Positions 14,714-21,884 of a stretch of 40,586 bases of DNA are shown piece by piece (position 1 is the first letter of the stretch; each line of letters begins with the position of its first letter). Origin of the DNA: a virus; the IMG/VR virus record IMGVR_UViG_3300048586_000111, positions 1 to 40,586 of that record; one strand, 5' to 3'. A program made the translations under genes and the position numbers. The notes below the pieces were generated by a model. That model ran no database searches. It had not been told where the DNA came from and was given only the letters and a program-made list of their open reading frames with translations.

Positions 14714-14874
14714 AGTATACCCACTGGAAAAACGACCCCATGAACCGCACGATGAAGCGGGATAGCAAGAGCGCCCGCCGCCATCGGCCCCCCGGTGCGC
14801 CGGTATACAAGAAAGGCAGCATGAAACCGGCTGCCAATCAACCAGCGGATAACCGCAAGAAGAAAGGCAAGTAA
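14710..14874 (+). CDS. Small basic protein with GTG start
   Basis: A 54-residue, very basic product (MKRDSKSARRHRPPG; ends NRKKKGK). It has a GTG start overlapping the stop of the ssDNA-binding protein gene (GTGA) and its stop overlaps the next start (TAATG), so it is held between two coupled genes. The charge suggests nucleic-acid binding. No family recognised. Confidence 0.7.
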   Translation: MKYTHWKNDPMNRTMKRDSKSARRHRPPGAPVYKKGSMKPAANQPADNRKKKGK

Positions 14875-15122
14875 TGCTGACACGCGATGAACAACTGGCA
14901 ATCGACCAACTGAATACCACGCACTATACGGTATTCGAGACGAACATGAAGCAGGTGAATGGCGGGTATGTGGTGACGCATGTTACCCGCTACACCACGG
15001 ATGATGGCATCATTGAAGGCCAGCATGTCGAAACCTTCGTGTCGGAAAGCCGTAGCGGCGTGCTGGATATCATCAAGGGTATCTACAGCGCCAAGGAAAC
15101 CGACACACGCAAGGGCCGGTAA
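14874..15122 (+). CDS. Small protein of unknown function
   Basis: An 82-residue product with alternating beta-like sequence (HYTVFETNMKQVNGGYVVTH; EGQHVETFVSES) and a helical, basic C-terminus. Its ATG overlaps the preceding stop, and it ends 3 bases before the polymerase gene, so it is co-translated with replication proteins. Function unknown. Confidence 0.75.
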   Translation: MLTRDEQLAIDQLNTTHYTVFETNMKQVNGGYVVTHVTRYTTDDGIIEGQHVETFVSESRSGVLDIIKGIYSAKETDTRKGR

Positions 15123-15125
15123 GCC

Positions 15126-17282
15126 GTGAACGTTCCGCGTATACATATCGACTTCGAGACACGTTCGCTGATAGACTTGCGGACGCGGGGTGCTGATGTA
15201 TACGCGGAACACCCGTCTACAAGTATCTTAATGGTATCCATCATTGCTCCCGGCGTCAAGGGCGTTCGGGACTTCATGGCTGACCCTGCATACCGCAGCA
15301 GCATCTACCCGGCATTGCCGCTGGATGACCCCATGCTGCACTGGTATGCACCGCCCATGCCTGATATCATTAAGAGAGCCCTTGAAGAAGGCTGGACGTT
15401 TGTAGCCCATAACGCACGGTTCGAGCAGACCATATGGTATAATATCTGCCACAAGCGCTGGGGCTGGCCAATGCCTAAGCGATGGTCATGCACCGCTGCT
15501 AGAGCCCGGTATTGGGGGCTTCGCGCCTCGCTGGAAGGCGCTGGCAGCGACCTAGAGCTTCACATACAGAAGGAAGCGCAGACAGGCGAGAGCTTCATTA
15601 AGACTTTCTGCATACCGCGCAAGTATAAGGGGGCCAAAAAGAACGGCATAGTAGTGCAGCTATGGGCAGAGCCCCATGAGCTACCGGACATGTGGGCCAA
15701 GGGGCTTCACTACTGTCTTGTGGACGCTGAGGTAGAGCAACTGATTGACGAGGCGTTGCCAGACCTGCCACCGTTCGAGCAAGACGTGTGGGATATGGAC
15801 TTTGCCATTAATACACATGGCGTCCCTATCGACGTGGACAACGTGCAGAAGGCTATGCACTTCTCGGAATACTATACTCAACATGCCGTGCAGCGGTTTA
15901 ACGCGATTACCAGCGTAAACCCCACTCAGCGCGACCGCGTGTTAGAGTATCTTAATGAGCGCGAGGAAATGGCGGATAAGCCGCTAGATGACCTTCGCAG
16001 CAAGACCCTACAGCGCCTTGACGTGTCGGCACTACCAGAGGAATTGATAGACGTTATCAACATACGCCTTGACTGTAGCCGTGCTAGTATTAAGAAGCTT
16101 GAGGGCATGAGCAAGGCGGTGTCAGCGGACTACCGCGCACGTGGCACATTCCTCTACTATGGAGCGCACACAGGCCGATGGTCGGCCAAGCGTATGCAGA
16201 CGCACAACTACATTAGGGGTAATGCCAAGACCGCACAAAGCATGTTTGAGTATCTGGACAGCGACGTGTGGGAGCGTGGCCTTAGCAACAATGGCCTGCC
16301 AGTATGGGCCAACGTGGGCGACCTGCTGTTTCCAAGGCCCCTCAAAGCCCTGTCGCACTCCATGCGGGGTTTCATTAAGGCACCTGAGGATACGGTGATA
16401 TTCGCCGGGGACTACGCTCAGATTGAAGCCCGTGTGCTGGCGTGGCTGGCAAACTGTGAAAGCCTACTGCGGAGCTTCCGCGAAGGCGAAGATGTGTATG
16501 TGCGGTTTGCAGCCGACCACATGTATCGGCGCGACTATTGGGACTACTTCTATGAGACGGGCAAGGTAAGGCCCGAATTCGCGGAGGAACGCCAGCGCGC
16601 CAAGTCCGCCGTGCTAGGGGCTGGCTTCCAGCTTGGAGGCCCCGGCTTCCAAGCATACTGCGATAACATGGACATATTCATATCGGAGCTAGAAGCCAAG
16701 CAGATTATCGCTACCTACCGGGACGCTTACCCCGAGATTAGCGATTGGCACCACGGACTATGGGCGCGTATGCAGTATTGCGCCATCGAAGCCGTCAGCG
16801 ACGAGAGCAAGCCGGTATACCTGCATGGCACTGCCATTAAGTTTCACGTGCATAGGCTGGACAGCGAGCGGTGGTGGCTACTGATTACGCTACCAAGCGG
16901 ACGCCATATCGCTTACTACCGCCCGCGCGTGGAGATTGGCGGCAAGTGGAACAAGCCCATACTGTCCTACCGCACGGAATGGATGGGCAAGACATACCGG
17001 GAGCAAACATATGGGGGAAAACTCACCGAAAACGTCGTGCAGGCGGTCGCTAGAGACATTTGCTCTACGGGTGCTCTTAATGTGTATCGTAGTGGCTACA
17101 GTGTATTCGCTCTTATACATGACGAAATCGTTAGCCTTGCACCTAAACGAACTATCGAAGGTAGTGGAGGTCTTAAGGAAGCTGTAGCTATGTATAACGA
17201 CTTGCTACTGTCGCTTCCCGACACTTACGCAGGGCTACCGCTGAACGCGGAGAGCAAGTGGCTTATACGGTATGGCAAATAG
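15126..17282 (+). CDS. Family A DNA polymerase with 3'-5' exonuclease domain
   Basis: A 718-residue replicative polymerase. Exonuclease motif I is DFE at residues 9-11, and further exonuclease motifs follow in the first 220 residues. Polymerase motif A is DYAQIEAR (D429). Motif B is RQRAKSAVLGAGF, with R489, K493 and F501. Motif C is HDE at 665-667. The residue matching E. coli F762 is Leu497, and the position matching Y766 is Phe501. The start is GTG at 15126, placing the exonuclease Asp at residue 9. No 5'-3' exonuclease domain is present. It works with the primase-helicase and DUF2815 protein. Confidence 0.96.
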   Translation: MNVPRIHIDFETRSLIDLRTRGADVYAEHPSTSILMVSIIAPGVKGVRDFMADPAYRSSIYPALPLDDPMLHWYAPPMPDIIKRALEEGWTFVAHNARFEQTIWYNICHKRWGWPMPKRWSCTAARARYWGLRASLEGAGSDLELHIQKEAQTGESFIKTFCIPRKYKGAKKNGIVVQLWAEPHELPDMWAKGLHYCLVDAEVEQLIDEALPDLPPFEQDVWDMDFAINTHGVPIDVDNVQKAMHFSEYYTQHAVQRFNAITSVNPTQRDRVLEYLNEREEMADKPLDDLRSKTLQRLDVSALPEELIDVINIRLDCSRASIKKLEGMSKAVSADYRARGTFLYYGAHTGRWSAKRMQTHNYIRGNAKTAQSMFEYLDSDVWERGLSNNGLPVWANVGDLLFPRPLKALSHSMRGFIKAPEDTVIFAGDYAQIEARVLAWLANCESLLRSFREGEDVYVRFAADHMYRRDYWDYFYETGKVRPEFAEERQRAKSAVLGAGFQLGGPGFQAYCDNMDIFISELEAKQIIATYRDAYPEISDWHHGLWARMQYCAIEAVSDESKPVYLHGTAIKFHVHRLDSERWWLLITLPSGRHIAYYRPRVEIGGKWNKPILSYRTEWMGKTYREQTYGGKLTENVVQAVARDICSTGALNVYRSGYSVFALIHDEIVSLAPKRTIEGSGGLKEAVAMYNDLLLSLPDTYAGLPLNAESKWLIRYGK

Positions 17283-17329
17283 GTATTAAGGGGGTTGACA
17301 ATCCTTTACAAATGCTGAACCGCCCCCCA

Positions 17330-17357
17330 TTGACAGGGCAAATGAATGTGATAGGGT
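17330..17357 (+). promoter_or_regulatory. Sigma-70-like promoter for the exported-protein genes
   Basis: TTGACA (17330-17335), a 16-base spacer and TAGGGT (17352-17357), with TGTGA just before the -10 giving extended -10 character. It lies 35 bp upstream of the signal-peptide gene at 17392. A second TTGACA at 17295 has no matching -10. This suggests host-polymerase transcription independent of the upstream replication genes. Confidence 0.6.
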
Positions 17358-17391
17358 CAAGCTTCCGGCCAACGTCTAGGGAGACAATGCC

Positions 17392-18177
17392 ATGAAAACG
17401 CTCAACATTCTCGCCGCCGCCCTTGCCTCGGTGAGTGCTTTTGCCGCACCCGTCGCCGCACAGTCGGCAGCCGTGGACGCTACCACTCAATCGCAATCAA
17501 AATCCGTTTCCGGCAGTAGCAGCCAGTCCGGTAGCGCCAGCGACCAGACGCAGGGACAGGTGCAGGGCCAAACGGCCATCGGCACTGTCGGCCAGCAGGC
17601 TACCAATCAGCAGGGGGTGGCGGTTTCCAATACCTTCAACTCCACCAACCGTAAGTTTACGGAAGTGAACACCAATGCAGCCGTGCCGCTGGCGGCTTCT
17701 TCTTCCTTTAGCTCTGATTTCTGCGGTGCTACTGCTTCTGGCGGCGTTTCAGCCGCCCCCATCGGTATCAGCATCGGCGGCGCAAAGCCCGTGTATGACA
17801 AGAACTGTCAAGGGCTGCGCCGTGCTGAGAAATTCGGTATGGCAGCCGCCAACGCGCACAACATGGGCCAGCATGAACTTGCCGGTCGCCTCATGTCGCT
17901 GATGATTTGGAGCATCTGCACCAGCGATACTGAGACGTATTCGGAAGGTCGCGCCGACAAGTCCAATACGCCGTCCGCTACCGAACAAGCCTGTAGCTCC
18001 ATGCTGTTGCTCGGTAACGCTACCCTGCCGACGCCTACCGCTGGCCAGCCCGCTCCCGCGCCCGCCTCTCAGGCTGCTATCAGCCGGAACGGCAGGCCGA
18101 CGCCGGAAGCTGTGTCGCGCGCTACCGATGACAAGCGGCAGCAGGTGGCGTCCCTTAATCCCGCTGGCATCCCCTAG
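17392..18177 (+). CDS. Exported protein with Sec signal peptide, function unknown
   Basis: A 261-residue product with a clear signal peptide (MKTLNILAAALASVSAFAA; likely cleavage after APVAAQ). The mature N-terminal part is Ser/Gln/Gly-rich (about residues 28-85). A conserved-looking domain follows, with FCGATASGG, then IGISIGGAKPVYDKNC, then LRRAEKFGMAAANAHNMG, and four or more cysteines that could form disulfides in the periplasm. The C-terminus is Pro/Ala-rich. I recall similar exported proteins in other phages and prophages of Gram-negative bacteria, but not a known function. It has its own promoter and lies between the polymerase and nuclease/helicase genes, like an inserted moron. Superinfection exclusion or envelope change is possible. 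Confidence 0.8.
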   Translation: MKTLNILAAALASVSAFAAPVAAQSAAVDATTQSQSKSVSGSSSQSGSASDQTQGQVQGQTAIGTVGQQATNQQGVAVSNTFNSTNRKFTEVNTNAAVPLAASSSFSSDFCGATASGGVSAAPIGISIGGAKPVYDKNCQGLRRAEKFGMAAANAHNMGQHELAGRLMSLMIWSICTSDTETYSEGRADKSNTPSATEQACSSMLLLGNATLPTPTAGQPAPAPASQAAISRNGRPTPEAVSRATDDKRQQVASLNPAGIP

Positions 18178-18178
18178 A

Positions 18179-18231
18179 CGCCAAGCCGGGTAGGGGCCGC
18201 TGCGTCTTGGCGCACAGGTAGCAGCGGCCCC
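18179..18231 (+). promoter_or_regulatory. Predicted H-type pseudoknot 1 in intergenic leader
   Basis: Stem 1 pairs CGCCAAG (18179-18185) with CTTGGCG (18206-18212). Stem 2 pairs GGGGCCGCTGC (18193-18203) with GCAGCGGCCCC (18221-18231). The stems interleave (A-B-A'-B') with loops of 7, 2 and 8 bases, a feasible H-type geometry. The two stems could instead be mutually exclusive, as in an attenuator. Confidence 0.6.
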
Positions 18232-18241
18232 GTAACCGATA

Positions 18242-18284
18242 CCTAGTGGTGCTAGGGACAGCCACTAGGCGAAACAGTGTCCCT
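18242..18284 (+). promoter_or_regulatory. Predicted H-type pseudoknot 2 just before the ribosome binding site
   Basis: Stem 1 pairs CCTAGTGG (18242-18249) with CCACTAGG (18262-18269). Stem 2 pairs AGGGACA (18254-18260) with TGTCCCT (18278-18284). Loops are 4, 1 and 8 bases, and the last loop is A-containing (CGAAACAG), a classical pseudoknot layout. It ends 7 bases before AGGAG (18292-18296) and 18 bases before the ATG at 18303, so it can affect translation of that gene. Confidence 0.6.
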
Positions 18285-18302
18285 TAATACAGGAGACAAG
18301 AC

Positions 18303-18695
18303 ATGAAGCATGTTCTGGTTCTGGCCCTCGGGCTTCTCTCGCTTGCCGTCGCCCCCATCGCCCATGCCGCTGACGCGGGCTTTGCCCTCGGCACCGGACA
18401 GGTCATTTCCGAAAGCGGCGCATCGGCGGCATCCAACGGCGGTTCGTTCTCGGCGCTCGCCGGTATCACCGCACAGGGCTCGCAGGCCGGTTCGTTCTCG
18501 ACCGGTGGCGCTGGCCTGTTCTTCAACAACAACAACACTCAGGCCCTCAGCGGCCAGACCTCGGGCTCGTCGCAGTCGGGCTTCTCGGCCTCGCTGGGTG
18601 TCGCTACCAGCGTCAACGGCAACGTGGCGCAGGGCGTCGGTCAGTCGGGCGCGCTCGGCAACCTGACCACGCTCTACGGCTTCATCGTTCCGTAA
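18303..18695 (+). CDS. Small exported Gly/Ser-rich protein
   Basis: A 130-residue product with signal peptide MKHVLVLALGLLSLAVAPIA-HA (cleavage near residue 22). The mature part is Gly/Ser/Asn/Gln-rich (GGSFSALAGITAQGSQAGSF; FFNNNNTQAL; GQTSGSSQSGFSA) without cysteines, so it looks like an amyloid-like or outer-membrane-associated low-complexity protein. AGGAG lies 6 bases before the ATG. Its leader contains two predicted pseudoknots, and a terminator follows at 18737. Function unknown. Together with the gene at 17392 it forms an exported-protein pair. Confidence 0.8.
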   Translation: MKHVLVLALGLLSLAVAPIAHAADAGFALGTGQVISESGASAASNGGSFSALAGITAQGSQAGSFSTGGAGLFFNNNNTQALSGQTSGSSQSGFSASLGVATSVNGNVAQGVGQSGALGNLTTLYGFIVP

Positions 18696-18736
18696 GCCGG
18701 CCCTTGCGCTGATAAGGCGCTTGTGCTACATCATGG

Positions 18737-18770
18737 GGGCCGGATACGGGAAGTCGTATCCGGCCCTCTT
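18737..18770 (+). terminator. Rho-independent terminator after the exported-protein pair
   Basis: GGGCCGGATAC and GTATCCGGCCC form a perfect 11-bp stem with an 8-base loop, followed by TCTTAAT. The tail is only moderately T-rich. It separates the exported-protein genes from the nuclease/helicase genes. Confidence 0.7.
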
Positions 18771-18796
18771 AATACCAGCAGTCTAGGGGACTTGCC

Positions 18797-19006
18797 ATTA
18801 ATACTCCTGCTCAACCGGTCGCGCCGACCGCGCTACACCGCCATCTAACGCCTGCCAAGACGTTAGCCGTCACCTTTTCCAGCGAAAAGCACATGCGGAA
18901 CTACCGCTCCATGCTCTACAGCATCAACAAGCAGGGCAGCTTTCGCTACCGGACAATCCGTGATGAAACGCAATCCTACGGTATCATCATTTGGAGGATG
19001 AAATGA
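18797..19006 (+). CDS. Small basic protein with probable non-canonical ATT start
   Basis: The frame ends in MRNYRSMLYSINKQGSFRYR, then TIRDETQSYGIIIWRMK, and its stop forms an ATGA overlap with the next gene (19003-19006), strong evidence that it is translated. The only in-frame ATG (18893) gives 37 residues and has a weak ribosome binding site. The frame stays open and protein-like back to 18773, and an ATT at 18797 lies 6 bases after AGGGGA, which would give 69 residues starting with the peptide INTPAQPVAP. The basic strands (FRYRTIRDETQ..GIIIWR) suggest a small nucleic-acid-binding domain. The start remains unresolved. Confidence 0.6.
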   Translation: MNTPAQPVAPTALHRHLTPAKTLAVTFSSEKHMRNYRSMLYSINKQGSFRYRTIRDETQSYGIIIWRMK

Positions 19007-19269
19007 CCCTGCTGAAAGACGACAAGCTGCCCAATAAAGCCAAACGTCTTATGACTGTCGTGGACGCCGTGCTGAACGAGCCGGGGCTACCGCCGAACAC
19101 ACTGGCTGTTCTGGTGCTTGTAGACAAATCAGGCAGCAGGCCGGAAATACACGTCACGCAAAACTGTGACCCGGATGAAGCACAGGCCATCATGGCTACT
19201 GTTGGCTCAAAGGCGGTAGAGGCCATCAAGCGTGAAATCGCCATCCGAGAGGCAGTCAAGAAGCATTAA
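19003..19269 (+). CDS. Small protein of unknown function
   Basis: An 88-residue product with a strand-helix layout (TLAVLVLVDKSGSRPEIHVTQ, then CDPDEAQAIMATVGSKAVEA) and a charged C-terminal helix. It is coupled on both sides (ATGA upstream; stop and next ATG share one base at 19269) and has GGAGG 5 bases upstream. The position between a small basic protein and the VRR-NUC nuclease suggests a role in DNA processing, but no motif shows one. Confidence 0.75.
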   Translation: MTLLKDDKLPNKAKRLMTVVDAVLNEPGLPPNTLAVLVLVDKSGSRPEIHVTQNCDPDEAQAIMATVGSKAVEAIKREIAIREAVKKH

Positions 19270-19592
19270 TGTATCTTGAGACAGACATTGAAAAGCGCCT
19301 TAAACAGCGCCTTGAGGACTACGGCTTTATGGTATTAAAGCTAACCACTCCGGGGCGTATAGGCGTGATGGACAGGATTATACTCAGGCCAAAGTATAGC
19401 CCCGGCCCTCCGATGTTTGTAGAGCTTAAGCGAGACAAGAAGAAGCTACGGCTGATACAGCAGGTCATAGCAGATGATTGGGCCGCACGGGGCTGCATTA
19501 TCCTACCGCCGTGCATCGGTATGGAAGCTGTAGAGAAGCTGTGTGACAAGCTGATACGGGAGGTTGCTGCTGACTATGCTTTCTTCTCTTGA
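19269..19592 (+). CDS. VRR-NUC domain nuclease
   Basis: A 107-residue, single-domain PD-(D/E)XK nuclease. The catalytic pattern is GVMDRIIL with D35, then FVELKR with E52 and K54, and a conserved Gln in LRLIQQ (Q64). Stand-alone VRR-NUC proteins in phages act on branched DNA such as Holliday junctions. The gene overlaps the start of the SNF2-type helicase, a constant pairing in phage replication modules with DUF2800, DUF2815 and PolA. Confidence 0.9.
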   Translation: MYLETDIEKRLKQRLEDYGFMVLKLTTPGRIGVMDRIILRPKYSPGPPMFVELKRDKKKLRLIQQVIADDWAARGCIILPPCIGMEAVEKLCDKLIREVAADYAFFS

Positions 19593-21246
19593 CGTTCCGT
19601 ATCGTATTAGCGACGGGAAGCCAATGCGCCCGTATCAGCTACGGGCTGCCAGCGCCATCTTGAAAGGCAATGGCCGGGACGGCACCGCCTTTATCTGTGA
19701 CATGGGGCTAGGCAAGACAGCCGCCGTGCTACAGGCCATCGCTGAACTGTTCAACTGGAACGTCATACAGCGACCGGTATTAGTAGTAGCGCCTATTCTC
19801 GTGTGCGAGACGGTATGGAGGCAGGAAGCCGCCAACTGGAACTCCACCCGCCACCTAACCTTCTCGCTGATACGCGGCACCAAGTTTCGGCGCAACTTTG
19901 CTCTTAATACACAAGCCCACGTGTATTTGGTCAACCCGGAGCTACTAGACTGGCTGCACACTCAGCTACGCGGGGAATGGGGCTTCTTCGACATGCTTGT
20001 GGTCGATGAAAGCAGTATGTTCAAGTCGCACACGTCCAAGCGCTTCAAGCTGCTGACTAACTACGGTAGCCGGAAGGCAGCGCGCGACGAACACGGAAAT
20101 ATCATCCGCGACGAGACAGGCAAGTATCTTAAGGAAGGCCCGCACCGGTTCAAGCGCACCGTCATTATGACAGGGACGCCAGCCCCTACTAGCCTTCTCA
20201 ACCTATGGTCGCAGGTATACCTGCTTGACCACGGCAGGCGCTTGCACTCCGAATTTGAGACATACCGCGACCGCTACTTTGCCAAAGAATATCAGGTAGC
20301 GGAGCATACATTTAAGTTTGGAGTATCGCCAGACGAATTCGAGAGCCGCCCCGAGTGGATGCCCAAGGATGGCGCACCCGTCCGTATCCACGAGCATATA
20401 GCAGATATTGCGGTAGAGCTTAATGCTGCTGACTACGGCGTGTTGCCCGACACTATCGGGGACGCCAGCAAGGGGCCTGTGCCGCCGACGCACCTGCATT
20501 ACGTGGAGCTTCCAGCGGACATACGCACCATGTATGACCGTCTTGAGAAGGAAGCGCTGGTAGAGCTTGGCAAGGACTTCATCATGGCCGCGAACGGCGG
20601 CGCTAAGTCTGGCATGTGCCATCAAATCACGAATGGCTTTCTATACAAGACTGACGAGAATACTAACCGCCAGACTACCGAGCATTTGCACGACTTGAAG
20701 CTGCACAAGCTGCTTGACGTGCTTGAGCGTATTAATAGCCATGTCATTATTGCCTACTGGTTCGTCGCGGACAGGGAGCGCATCATTGACTTTCTTACCT
20801 CCAAGGGCCTCCCCGTATCCTCTCTATCCGGTAGGAACGCCTCTCAGGTTATCGACCGCTGGAATAAGGGCCAAGTCCCCATCCTGCTACTGCACCCGCA
20901 ATCAGCAGGCCACGGGCTCAACCTCCAACATGGCGGCAATAACATCATATGGTATAGCCAGATATGGAGCCTCGAACGCTACCTCCAAACCAACGCTCGC
21001 ATCGCGCGGTCTGGCCAAGGTAGCATTGTGGGTATTCACCATATCGCTGGTCTTAAGACTATTGATGAACTGATGCTGATGACATACCTCGAACGAGGCG
21101 ACAACCAATCCAAATTCAGGGCCGCGCTCAAGCGCTATCAAGTCATGCGGGGGTGGGCCGTTGACGATGCCTCACAGTCTGGCAGCGGCGGGCAAGGGGA
21201 AGCGTTAATGGGGGGTCTGGTGTCATCCGGCCTTCCTGAGCTTTAA
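19576..21246 (+). CDS. SNF2-family DEAD/H-type helicase
   Basis: A 556-residue superfamily 2 helicase. Motif I is DMGLGKT (G46-K47-T48), motif II is VVDESS (D144, E145), motif III is MTGTPAP, and motif VI is QTNARIARSGQ near residue 480. It probably remodels replication forks or protein-DNA complexes. It overlaps the VRR-NUC gene. The ATG at 19576 follows GGGAGG at 19558 by 12 bases; a TTG at 19564 is too close to that site. The C-terminal 25 residues are Gly/Ser-rich. Confidence 0.93.
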   Translation: MLSSLDVPYRISDGKPMRPYQLRAASAILKGNGRDGTAFICDMGLGKTAAVLQAIAELFNWNVIQRPVLVVAPILVCETVWRQEAANWNSTRHLTFSLIRGTKFRRNFALNTQAHVYLVNPELLDWLHTQLRGEWGFFDMLVVDESSMFKSHTSKRFKLLTNYGSRKAARDEHGNIIRDETGKYLKEGPHRFKRTVIMTGTPAPTSLLNLWSQVYLLDHGRRLHSEFETYRDRYFAKEYQVAEHTFKFGVSPDEFESRPEWMPKDGAPVRIHEHIADIAVELNAADYGVLPDTIGDASKGPVPPTHLHYVELPADIRTMYDRLEKEALVELGKDFIMAANGGAKSGMCHQITNGFLYKTDENTNRQTTEHLHDLKLHKLLDVLERINSHVIIAYWFVADRERIIDFLTSKGLPVSSLSGRNASQVIDRWNKGQVPILLLHPQSAGHGLNLQHGGNNIIWYSQIWSLERYLQTNARIARSGQGSIVGIHHIAGLKTIDELMLMTYLERGDNQSKFRAALKRYQVMRGWAVDDASQSGSGGQGEALMGGLVSSGLPEL

Positions 21247-21313
21247 GCGTCTGGCGGGCAGAAAAACCGCCGTAGCGTTGATGTGTAATTTTCGTGCGCC
21301 AAGGAGCAATAAA

Positions 21314-21499
21314 ATGTCCGTTCAGATACCTAATCCGGTTCCCCGCTTCGGTCGGCTACGGGTAGACAGGGTGCCATGCGAAGTATGCCGTGGTAGGGGT
21401 AAGGTGCCGGTCTTGCTGGTATTCAGCAAGACGTGCCCCGTATGCGACGGCACAGGGCTTAGGTGGGTATTTGTAACCAAGGCCGCGAATGAACTCTGA
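21314..21499 (+). CDS. Small zinc-finger protein with DnaJ-type CxxCxGxG motifs
   Basis: A 61-residue product. Two CxxCxGxG motifs (CEVCRGRG and CPVCDGTG) about 25 residues apart form one DnaJ-like zinc finger without any J domain. The ATG at 21314 follows AAGGAGCAATAAA. Its end overlaps the next gene by 11 bases. Such fingers can bind protein or nucleic acid, and the partner is unknown. Confidence 0.75.
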   Translation: MSVQIPNPVPRFGRLRVDRVPCEVCRGRGKVPVLLVFSKTCPVCDGTGLRWVFVTKAANEL

Positions 21500-21884
21500 G
21501 GCTACAGTAGCGTGGGAGCGTTTCGCCCGTATGCGGCTAGAAGGTCGTAATGACTTAACGTATCGGGCGTATGACCTATTGACGCCACTGCGGATGCACT
21601 CGGAGCTACCACAGCTATTCAAGATTGCTGGCGTCCAACATGCCGAGGACGAAAGCGAGTATAATACGCTGCTGAGGCTACAGCGCCAGTTTATGAATTG
21701 GGGGTTCGGCGTCCAGTCTATCGACTACATTAAGACACTTCTCACCGAATACCAGTCATACCGGCGCTGCAAGGACAAGAACCGGGCAGCCCGCTGGCCC
21801 TACCGGTCAAACGATGAAGTCCAGCGCTTGTATGCTGAGAACGCGGAAGCTATTAAGAGGCTTTCCGCTTCCGCGTCCGCTTGA
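21489..21884 (+). CDS. Last gene of the rightward unit, function unknown
   Basis: A 131-residue helical, charged product (MNSEATVAWERFARMRLEGR; LRLQRQFMNWGFGVQSIDYI). Its stop at 21882-21884 lies inside the coding end of the opposing virion gene (21853), a 32-bp convergent overlap containing part of a perfect inverted repeat. I recognise no family. The position downstream of helicase and zinc-finger genes suggests an accessory replication role. Confidence 0.75.
   Translation: MNSEATVAWERFARMRLEGRNDLTYRAYDLLTPLRMHSELPQLFKIAGVQHAEDESEYNTLLRLQRQFMNWGFGVQSIDYIKTLLTEYQSYRRCKDKNRAARWPYRSNDEVQRLYAENAEAIKRLSASASA
21841..21876. terminator. Inverted repeat in the convergent gene overlap, candidate bidirectional terminator
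   Basis: ACGCGGAAGC (21841-21850) and GCTTCCGCGT (21867-21876) are perfect 10-bp arms around a 16-base loop, in the codons that end both opposing genes. Neither side has a long T tract, so rho-independent action is uncertain. Confidence 0.5.

Noticed and set aside
17295-17317. First TTGACA near 17295 as a promoter
   Set aside because: No acceptable -10 hexamer at 16-18 bases. The second TTGACA at 17330 is better.
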